A stretch of DNA of 64,000 nucleotides from Apostichopus japonicus (Eukaryota; Echinodermata; Holothuroidea; Aspidochirotida; Stichopodidae): NCBI RefSeq assembly GCF_037975245.1, contig NC_092564.1, positions 486,601 through 550,600 on the forward strand, given 5' to 3'. Within the stretch, counting starts at the first letter, position 1; each line of letters opens with the position of its first letter. The notes below the pieces were generated by a model, which was not told where the DNA came from, searched no databases, and saw only the letters and a program-made list of their open reading frames with translations. The position numbers and the translations under genes are program-made. Positions 39,076-49,015 of the stretch are shown here, piece after piece.

Positions 39076-39762
39076 GGAGTGCTTTTCACATATTACATTT
39101 GCATGTTGATTTCCATTCATATATACACAAAGAATGTCAATATCTGTTAATATACGTTACCGTTGTCCTGCATTTAGTTGTGTCTGTATTTATAACTATC
39201 TTGTTATCACAACACCATCATTATATATACGTAACATATTCATTTAATTTGTGAGATAAGTCCGTTATGGTTTTCCCCACTAACATGGAAAGTTGTATCG
39301 CCTGCATACATATCAGCGTTGCAGTGTGATGATGGTCAGAATGTGAAATCCTGATAGAGCAGTGCAGGGCACGGCTCCTGCAGGTTAGCTAGATAATATT
39401 TGTTAATCATCATAACAGACAATAGAATTTTGGTAATTCGATACTAGTGAGGAAGACAAGCAACACACACATTTTGGAAGCTTGTTATTGAATACTGGTA
39501 ACTACTTATTATTATTATTATAATTGGGAGGTTGCTCCAGACCTGGCAAACCCACCCTGCCGGGATGTACCCTTCTGTTAAGAAAACTAAGAAAATGTTA
39601 ATATTTATTTATAATTAATTCCCGGTGACTGGGATGTTCCCCAGGAGAGGACTATTCTTCCGGGGTTTGACTCACAAGCCTAGCCACCGGGTTCCTAAAC
39701 AAGGGGCCCCTCCCTCTGCCAGGGCTGAAGCCTTCTCACAGTTTAATACATCTAATGTAGGC
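39076..39762. other. Non-coding, nothing recognised
   Basis: Contains an (att)n tract near 39508-39522. A 61-aa ORF at 39625 has no recognisable domain. Confidence 0.45.
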
Positions 39763-40044
39763 CTAGCTATGGAACATTTCAGTGTGATAGACATAAAACA
39801 AAGTCATTAATATACAGTACAAACAGTAATGGACCAACCATAGATCCATGTGGCACACTCCTTTGTATGGTATGCAGGTTGAATGAACCCTATTAACAAA
39901 GACGCTTTGACTTTCATCACACAGGTACGACTTAAGCCGGCATTCAATAAATGCTTTGGAACATTGATATATACTTAGTTTTTGTAACAATATAGCATGA
40001 TTGACTAACTCAAACATCATACGTAAATTCAGTAGTATTGATCC

Positions 40045-41362
40045 CAGGGGCGTATCCAGGGGGGGCGCAACAGGCGCGCGCCCCCCCTATTGGCCGTCAC
40101 CAAAAAAAAAAAATTGATGACGACCTTTATGTGAGATGTCGGTGATCGCTCAACCCCCCCCCCCCCCTCCCGTATGCTTTATTTTTTGTTTGCCAAAAAA
40201 AGGTTCTGGCGAAGTTCGGCGGCATAATAGTTTTAGAAACATAGATGGTAATTGTGTTTGTATTATCACTATAAACACTAAATGACATGCCAGCCATACT
40301 AAATTGTGCATTTTGTGTCCATATTTACTGGAAATGTTGCTTATTATTAAGGTCGAAAAATGGATCACATATGGCCATGGGCGGCGATCCTGGGTGGAGG
40401 GGGGATATATCCCCCCATGAAAATGGGTGGAGGGGATGTAATGCACCATATCCCCCCCCCCACCAAATGCCAGGGATAAGAATATTTTCATGCCTACATT
40501 AATGCATCTTCGTTAATGTACGGCTCTTTTTTAGCTTCATTTCTCGCCTACCATAAACGCAGTGCGATCTTTTCAAATAAAGCGTCTTTATAAAGCAAAA
40601 ATAGTTGACTGTAGGCTTCATTGGCCCTATAACAACAACATGTATTATTGCGCCCACGGTATTGATATAGTACATATATGCACCCTCATAGTATTCATAT
40701 AGGCCCTATAGTAGGCCTACACACGTACATGTTCCCTCGAACAGCTGAAAATCTCATGTAACCAGGGTAATGCTTAATACACGTTTCACCTGGATGCCCT
40801 AGCAATCGGTACCTAGGAATGTAACTATGTGTAATTGTGTGTTGCATGTGTATAGGCCCATAATAGCCTGCATGAGGCCATTTTCTTCATCGAATAATAT
40901 AACAGAGCTCTCGAACATTCTAACGTTGCGCCTGAAACAAGATTGACAGGGGCAATTTTCCCAAAATAACACCCGAAATTTAAAAAAAAAAAGTATTTTG
41001 GATCCTGATTATGAGATATTTCGGACATGACATCCCTATTTTAAAGTTGGGTATATGCCGCTTGGAAACCTCGGGAAGTGCCGTTTCCGGCCATCTAGAG
41101 GGTTTGTTAATCCCAAAATTTTCTTGTACGCTTCGCGCCAACCCATGGTGGCGCTACGCTTAGATAGTCAACAAGGTCATATCCCCCCCCCCCACTGGTA
41201 AGTACGGATCGCCGCCCATGCATATGACACCATTTTGCATTTCAGCCCTTCTTTGAAAGCAAAAATTGTACACCCCTCCCCTTAGACCCATCCCCCAGGA
41301 CGGCGATCATTCATGCCTGGCGCCCCCCCCCCCCCTATTGGAAAATCCTGGATACGCCCCTG
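40045..41362. mobile_element. hAT-like DNA transposon or MITE (outer), inserted in the LINE
   Basis: The 16-bp terminal inverted repeats are perfect: caggggcgtatccagg at 40045 and cctggatacgcccctg ending at 41362. The flanks share gatcc on each side (40040-40044, 41363-41367). Removing the element and one gatcc restores an uninterrupted LINE frame (VGHIIGS-ILLNLR), so gatcc is the likely 5-bp target duplication. CAGGGGCGTA-type ends are common in the hAT superfamily, which usually makes 8-bp duplications, so the superfamily is not certain. No transposase is visible. A second element is nested inside. Confidence 0.8.
40376..41220. mobile_element. hAT-like non-autonomous DNA transposon (inner), nested
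   Basis: Ends are catgggcggcgatcc at 40376 and ggatcgccgcccatg ending at 41220, a 15-bp perfect inverted pair. Flanking 8-mers catatggc (40368-40375) and catatgac (41221-41228) match at 7 of 8, as expected for an aged hAT target duplication. The 845-bp interior has poly-C runs and no transposase. A segment near 41065-41170 is homologous, in reverse orientation, to the middle of the MITE at 45006-45385. Confidence 0.75.
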
Positions 41363-42120
41363 GATCCTATTATATGTCCAACCGCTTATCAATAACTAAT
41401 AATGCTGTCTCACACGAATGCTTTTCCCTGAATACAGATTGTGCTACTCTTAGTAAATTAAACTTTTCAACGTATTCGTAAAGAGATCCATGCATATATG
41501 TATTTCCAAGATTTTTAAAACTATACCGGCAGCCCTGATATTAGTCTATAGTTCGCCATGTGTAGGTTTGACCCAAAGTTGTGGAGATGTATCACTTTGC
41601 TACCTTCCACCTTGAAGAGAAACTTATGCTAAGATTTAATATATGCACTGAGCTCGGCGTAATATACGTTGCGCACCCTTTAACATGTTAGCGCTGATTT
41701 CATCAGTACCGTACTCGTAGCTTTTGAAATATCAAGATACTATAGATACTTAAAAAGATATCAATCCATTCTGCCTTAGCACTGGATGGACGATTTGAAA
41801 GGGTTCATACGATACATTCATTTTAATGCCAACCATATTACTCCGATGCTATCTACTTCGAATTCAGTGCGTCTTCTATATCGGGGGGGGGGGGGTGGGG
41901 GGGGGGTCGTCTTTATCAGGTTATCTTTACGAATAGAAATACTGTACATCCAGGTACACTGATATCATGGTCATGAAAGCTATCATTTAAGAAGGATTCA
42001 TTCAATTTCCTATTATGATATGACATAAGTGAATGCAGTTTAGGATAGAGCAGTTTAATATTAATAACATCTAGTTGAAATCCATTATTTACCTTTGTAA
42101 TTGTTTTGTTTCTACATCGT

Positions 42121-43669
42121 AATTGTACGCTGTACCTAAGCCTATGTACGAATCAATATACTGATTCCGGGAATGGAAACAGACCATCATGAACCAATAA
42201 GAGTAAGCTATCAATATGAATAAAGAGATGGAACCATTTACTTGGCATTTTAGTTCATGATTATTTTCAAATTGTGTAAGACTACATGGGAAGCCACAAT
42301 ACTCTTGTCTTTCGATAAAGATAAAGATTGGCTTAGCTGGACTTTATTCTTTGCTTTTACGGCAAGCTTACTATCAGTGGCATTTAATGTCCAGATAACA
42401 AACTTTTTACGAGTTAATTTGAGTGGATAATACATTATGCATACATAACGGCCTACACTGAACTGACTGCATGAAACTGATATCACAGATGCATCGTGTA
42501 ATGCAGATCACTTAATAGTAGAAACTATGGTACATCATCACAACGTACAGTGCACAAGTGTTAGTCTTTGTCACAACGCATTACTAGTCGATGTTTTGAT
42601 CATGACCGTGCTCTATTTAAAATAAAGAAGCACTAATTAAAAACAGTTACTGAAAACTGAAATATATAAAAAAAACACAAAACATTACAAAAACATTACC
42701 GAGAGAAAAATGATATCGAGCACATCACCTACAAGATACTGTAACAGTAAGGGAAGAGGGAATAACTACATCAGTGGAAACAAAAACCAGTTTTACGCTG
42801 CAATCATTCTACAAATCGTGTTCTTTCAGCTTACATTGCTACATATTGGAAGCCATGGAATTTATATTCGAGAGTTTCTTAAACGTCTGACAACCCATCC
42901 CTCTCCAATATACATCTTGTACCCGCGCTCGTTCATTCAACTTAGTTCATATACACCCACTGTGTGTTATTTGTAATACCTCTATTGTCGATTAATCTGA
43001 AACTAATGTTATATCATTGATCTCAATTAAATGCAATATTTCAAATCCTTATTTTAAGACGATTGCTTGAATAATACTGTTTAGCGTATGGCATCAACTA
43101 GTTTGTATTTGTAACTTCCAAGCTTTGTAGATTATCTACGATTGCGTAATAGCCTATAAGTTTATTTTATCTGTTTGGCATAACATGAATATCCAAGACT
43201 TCTGCCATCCAAAGTTTAAACATTATGTTATCTGCGCGAGTTGCCAAAGATCGTTAAAATCTAAGCTGCTGTTATGAAACACTTGAAGATGAGAACTGAG
43301 GTTTCCCTTGACCTAAAATGGTATCGTCTACTTTATAACTCTGTTTTTTATCCTTAATGCAAATTAATTAAATCTTTAGTAGTAATCCCATCTAAAGGAC
43401 TCAAGGAGAAACAAACTGTGATCATTAGGTAGTTGACAAGACCTGGAGGTAGACTACCTTAAACTAGCGGGTGGCAAAATCCAAGATTTTGAGCTCCCGA
43501 TTACGTTCCTGTCTGGCAGGTTTATTACAGAGAAACATTTGAAACTTGAATCGTGTAGACTTTCCGACAATTTAGAGGATAAATTCCAGTCAACCTTTCT
43601 ACTGAGGGCGACATTAGCTAACAGCTATTAAATTGTCTTCCTTTAAATCAACTTTATTTGTTTCTTTAG
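42121..43669. other. Non-coding upstream region or intron 1 of gene 2
   Basis: No domain or RNA gene was recognised. An 88-aa ORF at 42710 and a 78-aa minus-strand ORF at 42250 lack support. The stretch ends with acceptor tttatttgtttctttag at 43653-43669. Confidence 0.5.
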
Positions 43670-43737
43670 TTGCGTAACCATGGCTACCTTTTCAGCTACT
43701 GTTTTGTTCCTATGCGCTCTTGCCTTTCTACCTATTG
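43670..43737 (+). CDS. Gene 2 start exon: signal peptide (coding from 43680)
   Basis: The acceptor tttgtttctttag is followed by 10 untranslated bases and taaccATGG, an excellent start context (A at -3, G at +4). It encodes MATFSATVLFLCALAFLPI, with a hydrophobic core VLFLCALAFL, and ends at attg/gtaagt (phase 1). The next exon completes a valine and reads SSQTCSAGW, so signal cleavage would fall around VSS-Q. The presence of an acceptor before the ATG means at least one non-coding exon lies upstream. The ORF on the opposite strand here is a shadow. Confidence 0.88.
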
Positions 43738-44795
43738 GTAAGTAATTAAAATAATTATCTTTAGTGATTACATACAGAGTAATTTCTTTGTATAACAGGA
43801 AGCACATATTCGAGCATAACGCTGTGTTCCATATACTGCTCAGTGAGGGAATATCGTATACAATTGGCCGTTCTGTAATTAAAGAATAGCGCCTCCCAAA
43901 GCAATTCAAATCATCGTCGTCAATGTCAAAGCTGGAAATGGATTAGGCCAACGATATAAATCATTTCTTTTGTTATCGGGTTAACGCATGTGTGCATGTA
44001 ACACTCCATTGTAATCAAGGCTACTGAAAAATGGGAATTTCTGCATTATGAATGTATATATGTCTTGACACTGGTCAAAGGTCAGATGAGATCAGCGTAG
44101 GTAAAATAAATGTAAAACCAATTGACTGAAATACGTTACGGAGAGTACTTATTAAAGAATTTTCGTCGAGTTGAGACGTCAATTGTGTTCAACGTAAAGT
44201 TCAAACAGTGAAACTCTAAATTAAGTATCGCCATGATTACTAGTTTCATAATGGTTATGAACAGGCTGTATGGAAATCAACTTTTTGTGAGATAGCAATT
44301 ACTTGTCTGTTGTGATCATGGTTCGGCACCTCTGGTTATTTGGTTTTTAGTGACACGGTGTCAAAAAAAAAGAGGAAAGTGTTTTACATGTGAGCTTCAC
44401 AGACAGGCATTTTAGTGCGAAAAAGTACATATATGCTATTTCTACAAGTTCACTTATGTAAATCATCACAAGGTTTATTTATTAAGTTAAGGCCCGATTA
44501 GACCAATGATTTCAATATCAATAAACTGACAATATTCCTGTCGAAGCTTCAAGATGTTTTCTTAGGCTGGCGGGCCTTTCTTTTGCGGGCCAATAATGAA
44601 TTGAAAGCTCCGGGGTAAAGAATTGAACGATTTAAAGATGGACAGAGGTTCAGTTGATAGAGATTTTTTTTGCGCATATCATGATAAATGTAGATATTTG
44701 GACAACCAAGTAAAGCGGTAAAATGCTTTATTTAATCGATCAACTTCATGTATATCATTGAACCATAGTTTTGATGCAACACACCATACTTTTAC
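43738..44795 (+). other. Gene 2 intron 1, first part
   Basis: Consensus donor gtaagt, then AT-rich sequence with no recognisable element until the 208-bp direct duplication. Confidence 0.5.
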
Positions 44796-45627
44796 AACGG
44801 CTCTGCTGGCTTTTATATAATTCTGATGCACTCTTTTCGCTATGGGGGGGGGGACATGAATGGGTGTGTTCGTATAATACTTCCGTGGTTTTATGCGTCG
44901 ATCAGAGAATTTCATTTCTGTAGTCTGGCATCAGAGAAAATCATACATACCTGGCATTACTGATCTCTAAATAGATATCTTATTTAGAGATCAGCGCCTG
45001 GCATCCAGTGGCGGAGCTAGGGGTATTCGTCAGGAGGGGCAAGAATGGTCTGTAGAGGCGCTTTCGACACTATCTAAGCGGAGCGCCACCACAGGTTGGC
45101 GCGTAGCGTACAGAAATTTGTTAAGTAAAGATACTCCCTAGATCGCCGGAAATGACCCTTTCCGGGCCTGGCTAATTTGCAGATAAACGAAGAATAAATA
45201 GGTGTCATCGCGAAATTACACCAACAAAATGTGACAAATGTCAATAGGTAGATGAGAGCGCAATAAAAAAGTCAATAATCGCGAATAGGTAAAATGTGGT
45301 AAAGAGCTGGAAAGGGCGCCAGCCGTCCATTTGAGTTCGTCAGGGGGGATATCCGCCCCCTGACTGTATGGACGCTCCGCCACTGCTGGCATCGATGTAT
45401 TAAAATATGAAGCATGATTGTTAAACGGCTCTGTTGGCTTTTATATAATTCTGATGCACCCTTTTCGCTATGGGCTGACATGAACGGGTGTATTCGTATA
45501 ATACTTCCGTGGTACTATTCGTCGATCAGAGAAATTCATTTCTGTAGTCTGGCATCAAAGAAATTTATAAATACATGGCATTACTGATCTCTAAATAGAT
45601 ATCTGATTTAGAGATCAGCGCCTGGCA
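44796..45627. repeat. Direct duplication of about 205 bp flanking a MITE
   Basis: Copy 1 (44796-45003) and copy 2 (45424-45627) both start aacggctctg(c/t)tggctttt and end tagagatcagcgcctggca. Each contains a hairpin with 13-bp arms, tgatctctaaata and tatttagagatca. A minus-strand ORF over copy 1 and one over copy 2 are incidental. A hAT MITE sits between the copies at the right edge of copy 1. Copy 2 lacks it. Confidence 0.85.
45006..45385. mobile_element. hAT MITE, 380 bp, with perfect 8-bp target duplication
   Basis: The 12-bp terminal inverted repeats are cagtggcggagc and gctccgccactg. The 8-bp direct repeats ctggcatc lie at 44998-45005 and 45386-45393. This is the textbook signature of the hAT superfamily (8-bp duplication, CAG...CTG ends). 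It carries no coding sequence and so depends on a transposase elsewhere. The middle (about 45060-45165) is homologous to a segment of the inner element at 40376-41220 in opposite orientation. Confidence 0.92.
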
Positions 45628-46255
45628 GTATGATGCATGGTTGTTAAACCTATACGGTGGCGTGTTTCACTTTGGATTCCCGTCAGTTGCACACCAAACC
45701 AGACAGAGGCCTAACCAGAAAGAAGAATATAGCAGGCTAGTTGGTGGTTTGTCCATGGTGAGCATCAATAGAGAAAGCAGGATTTAAGTCCACGCACACA
45801 CTTCGCTTGTTAACTCTGCGAATGTCACCTCGAAAATACAATGAGCAGGAAATACTATTAACATGACATGCTATACAGCTAGGTGTAACTAAGGTAGGCT
45901 CAATCCAAAACAACATTCTTATGAAAAGCACGGTAGTTTGACGACGCTCTCGTCAGGCACATAGGCATAAAGTGAGCCTAGCCTAGCCTTACTAGTATTA
46001 TTATGCCTAGTATAGAAAAGGCTTCATAATTGACGCATCTTCGTAATTGACGCACATTAAAATATTACTAGCAACAATACAGCAGCCACCTAGACTTTAT
46101 GCAGCGAAGCAGTTTACACATTTTATAAGTTTGAATCCATGTCAGCTATGTGCTGATCAATTTGTGTTTTTTATAAGATTTTTACATGCTCCTGCCAGTT
46201 TTGCACACATTTTTGGGGTTTGGTAATTAATCTTACTACCTAAAAAAAAGGCCGT
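45628..46255. other. Gene 2 intron 1, nothing recognised
   Basis: Unique sequence with small gcctagcctagcc and taggcc motifs. No ORF support. Confidence 0.45.
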
Positions 46256-46523
46256 GGCTATTCTTACGACGAGTCGTAACAATTATTTATAAACTATTCT
46301 TACGACAAAGGCAAATTCAAGCGCAGTAAAGTAAATAAAGCAACTGCGCATGTAGTAGGGGTAACCCTAACCCTAAACATAACCCTAAACCTCAATCCTA
46401 ACCCTAACCCTAACCGGAAATTATTGTTTCTCCTCGTCGTAAAAATAGTACTCCTGGTCATGAAAATAGCAACTGCGCATGCGTAGTCGGGAATTATTCT
46501 TACGACTAGTCGTAACAATAGCC
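46256..46523. mobile_element. MITE-like element with self-palindromic ends and an interstitial telomeric block
   Basis: Ends ggctattcttacgacgagtc at 46256 and gactagtcgtaacaatagcc ending at 46523 form a 28-bp inverted pair with 3 mismatches. Each end is itself nearly palindromic (ttacgac-n-agtcgtaa). The interior has a ccctaa array at about 46361-46415 with variants (ccctaaacat, cctcaatcct) and two flanking gcaactgcgcatg direct repeats. No target duplication is obvious, so the class is unknown. Confidence 0.65.
46361..46415. repeat. Interstitial telomeric repeat (CCCTAA)n
   Basis: About nine units of ccctaa, five of them exact or nearly so, matching the metazoan TTAGGG telomere motif on the minus strand. 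Its location inside an inverted-repeat-ended element suggests spread by transposition, not chromosome-end fusion. Confidence 0.8.
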
Positions 46524-46689
46524 ACTTTGAAAAACCAATATTACCTCAGCATTAGACCACTACTCTCTGGGACCTGACCTGTCTTTGCTTAAGGGCTCAG
46601 AGCATAGCAAACAGCATTCAGAGTCAGTTGATGTGTACTTACACAAAAGTTACTGTTAGCTTATCAAGGAATGTGTCAATTTAAGGGTT
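46524..46689. other. Short intronic spacer
   Basis: Nothing recognised between the telomeric-repeat element and the LINE tail. Confidence 0.4.
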
Positions 46690-47680
46690 TAGTTTAGTTT
46701 AGTAGAAAAAAAAGGATCAGGAGGGACACTTAAGTCCCCATCAAGGACCCTATAGAGAGAGAAAAAAAAAAAAAAACTGAAGACACAGACACTCAGACCC
46801 GATTACAATGCTTAAAGTGCTTGTCCAAAGCATTCTTAAACCCATTCACACTACTTGCAAGTACAACTTTCTCAGGCAAACCATTCCACTCATTCACAAC
46901 CCTATTAGAAAAAAAGTGATGCCGAATATTAATCCTACTATGCGACTTTTGGAGTTTAAGACAATGACCTCTAGTACAACTACTGTTAGCAAACAAGAAA
47001 AAGTTGGTAAAGGATAAATTGTCGAAACCATACACAATCTTGAAAACCTGGATCAAGTCCCCACGTAACCGCCTAAGCTCCAGTGTGGTGAGATTCAACA
47101 GTTGTAACCGCCTATAATAAGGAACCCCCTTTAAGGAACTAATCATCCTAGTAGCCCTCCTCTGGACTTTTTCAAGTACTTCCTTATCCTTAGCAAAGTA
47201 TGGTTTCAAGCCTGCACAGCATACTCCAGATGAGGCCTAACCAACTGCTTATAAAGCCTAACTACGATGTCCTCTTTCAGAAAACTGAAGTTCCTCTTGA
47301 TCATACCTAAAACCCTATTACCTCTTTTAGCAGCTTCAAGATAATGTTTAGAAGGTTGCAGAGATGAGTCAATGTAGATACCTAGGTCTCTTTCAACAGA
47401 GACCTCCTGTAACTCCACACCATTAAGATTGTATGTAAACTTTTGGTTACTACTACCAATGTGCATTATCTTACATTTATCAATATTAAAAAGCATTTGC
47501 CACCCCTGAGACCAGGAAAAAATCTTATCCAAATCCGCTTGAAAATTTTCAGAATCGCTTTTGGAAGAGACCTCAGAATACAATTTGGTGTCATCAGCAA
47601 ACTTCTTAGATTTACACAAAATATCTCCGTCGATGTCATTTATATAGGCAACAAACAACAAGGGACCTAAGGGTATGAAA
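46690..47680 (-). pseudogene. 5'-truncated CR1/L2-like LINE ORF2 with one frameshift
   Basis: The minus strand from 47680 to 46793 encodes the RT palm onward: LGPLLFVAYINDI, KKFADDTKLY (the F/Y-x-DD active site as FADD), CKIMHIG and ERDLGIYIDSSLQPSKHY, then LVRPHLEYAVQA. A shift of frame follows, then EKVQRRATRMI, and the typical LINE C-terminus TRGHCLKLQKSHSRI, FFSNRVVNEWNGLP. The single break at about 47206-47209 is explained by loss of one base in a TGG tryptophan codon. The copy begins abruptly at the GPLLF block, a usual 5' truncation, and has a T-rich 3' region near 46750-46775. It is a fairly young but dead copy inside gene-2 intron 1. Confidence 0.9.
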
Positions 47681-48975
47681 GAACAGACATTTTGTGGTCA
47701 AACTCTGCTCAATTGTAAGTTGCATATGCACAGAACAATAAATATTTTGAGATCGTTACATTTCTGAGGAACCACACATATGAAAAACACATACAGCAGA
47801 GTGATTTGGATTTTTTCTTGATAGACATCGTTGATCAAATCCTTAAGTGTGTCAATTATGAACCCACCATGCTACTAGTAGTAGTAACTTGGTCGATAAG
47901 TAAACACATTGGGTATAACTGTTAATAACAATACTGTCAAATTTTCATCAATGTTGAACAAATTGCTCAATATATTTCTACTTTTCCAAATTTTGCAATG
48001 TTTTAACAACATGCACATATGCATTTTATATATTTGAGAAAAATATTGAAGAAACTCTCTGGGAAATTCTGTAGAAGTAGGCTCTAGGCTAAGCACTAGC
48101 TTTGCATGCAAATAGAGCCATTACCTATAATTATGGCAGTATACTAAGAGCGGAATGCATCTTAGTGCTCATTTTTCAAAACATTTTAAGGTTGTCCTTT
48201 GATATTTGGTTGTCCGAAGGATTTTTTGGTTGTCCAAATGAAGCAATTTGGATTTTTAAACTGACGCCCCTTGCGCGATATCCGTACGTTAGTAATACTA
48301 AAATGTATTTATTTCGCCTTGTTTGTGAGTACTGTAACATCAGGCTACGCAGGCCTAGTCTATCGGCTTGAGGCAATAGTCTTTCGGAGATTGACAAATT
48401 TTGGATAGAATATTGTAGTTTAGAGTTATGATATTTTATGTGGTGTATGACACTGTTCATATTTAATCATGTTGGGTTGCAGGAATTTTCTGGTAAATAT
48501 TGAAAAATGATTTCCGTTATCGTTTCCAATCATTTCCAGAGATCATGTACAGCTCATGTACATTGCAGCAACATAACTGAGCATGCGGTATGCCCACATG
48601 CACGTACGTTCAGCATAGTACTGCATGTACGTTCCAGCCTGCTGTCATATATGTGTATACAGCTGTCAGGTAGAAAACAAGGCTTTGCGTGGTCGCGGCC
48701 ACCAGGGTCTGTAACCAGTAGTGTACAAAGTACATACGGTATGTACTGTATGAAGCCATTAGTGCATATATATATGCACAGTGTGCACATACAGTTGAAG
48801 TGTAGGATTTTGCCCTCATTACGGAATGTACCAAAATGTGATTTATTTCTTATGTTGTTTCTAACATGAATGGAGGGCAGTACCAACAAGCTACTACAAG
48901 TTTTTGGGGGCAGACTTTTTTTGTTAAGAATAGGGATTTTTCAAGTTTTGTTCAAAGTGTTGAACAGCTAGTTGT
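47681..48975. other. Gene 2 intron 1, no gene recognised
   Basis: Overlapping ORFs of 70-120 aa on both strands (48102-48889) lack domains. Three ggttgtcc direct repeats occur at 48190-48235 and recur in the hairpin near 49000. Small cgtacgt/gtacatac palindromes cluster around 48600-48750. Confidence 0.45.
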
Positions 48976-49015
48976 ATGTCGGACAACCTAAGAAAGGTTT
49001 TAGGTTGTCCGACAT
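48976..49015. repeat. Perfect 16-bp-arm hairpin
   Basis: The arms atgtcggacaacctaa (48976-48991) and ttaggttgtccgacat (49000-49015) are exactly complementary around an 8-base loop. The arm contains the ggttgtcc motif seen three times at 48190-48235, so it may be the end or centre of a decayed palindromic mobile element. Confidence 0.85.

Larger units (their letters stand above)
39763..42120 (-). pseudogene. Decayed non-LTR retrotransposon (LINE), split by a nested DNA transposon
   Basis: Read on the minus strand from right to left: an endonuclease start (KLNESFLNDSFHDHDISVPG near 41940-42060), then RT-linker residues (DEISANMLKGCATYIT near 41690), then MANYRLISGLPV, then a FREKHSCETALLVITDKL-like stretch with a frameshift (41400-41600). 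The coding sequence resumes beyond the insertion as LLNLRMMFELVNHAILLQKL, then SVFVN and a ruined polymerase palm (40020-39763). These are the ordered blocks of Jockey/CR1-type LINE ORF2. Several frameshifts and stops and a missing stretch around the G-run at 41883-41907 show it is dead. The insertion 40045-41362 lies between ITDKL..VGHIIGS and ILLNLR. Confidence 0.8.

Noticed and set aside
39625-39810. 61-aa ORF as a small gene
   Set aside because: No domain, no splice or poly(A) context, and it lies next to decayed repeats.
46361-46415. Chromosome-fusion or telomere site
   Set aside because: Only about 55 bp with variants, and bounded by an inverted-repeat element on both sides.
48507-48889. 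Overlapping 110-120-aa ORFs on both strands
   Set aside because: They overlap each other antisense and contain no recognisable domain, within gene-2 intron 1.
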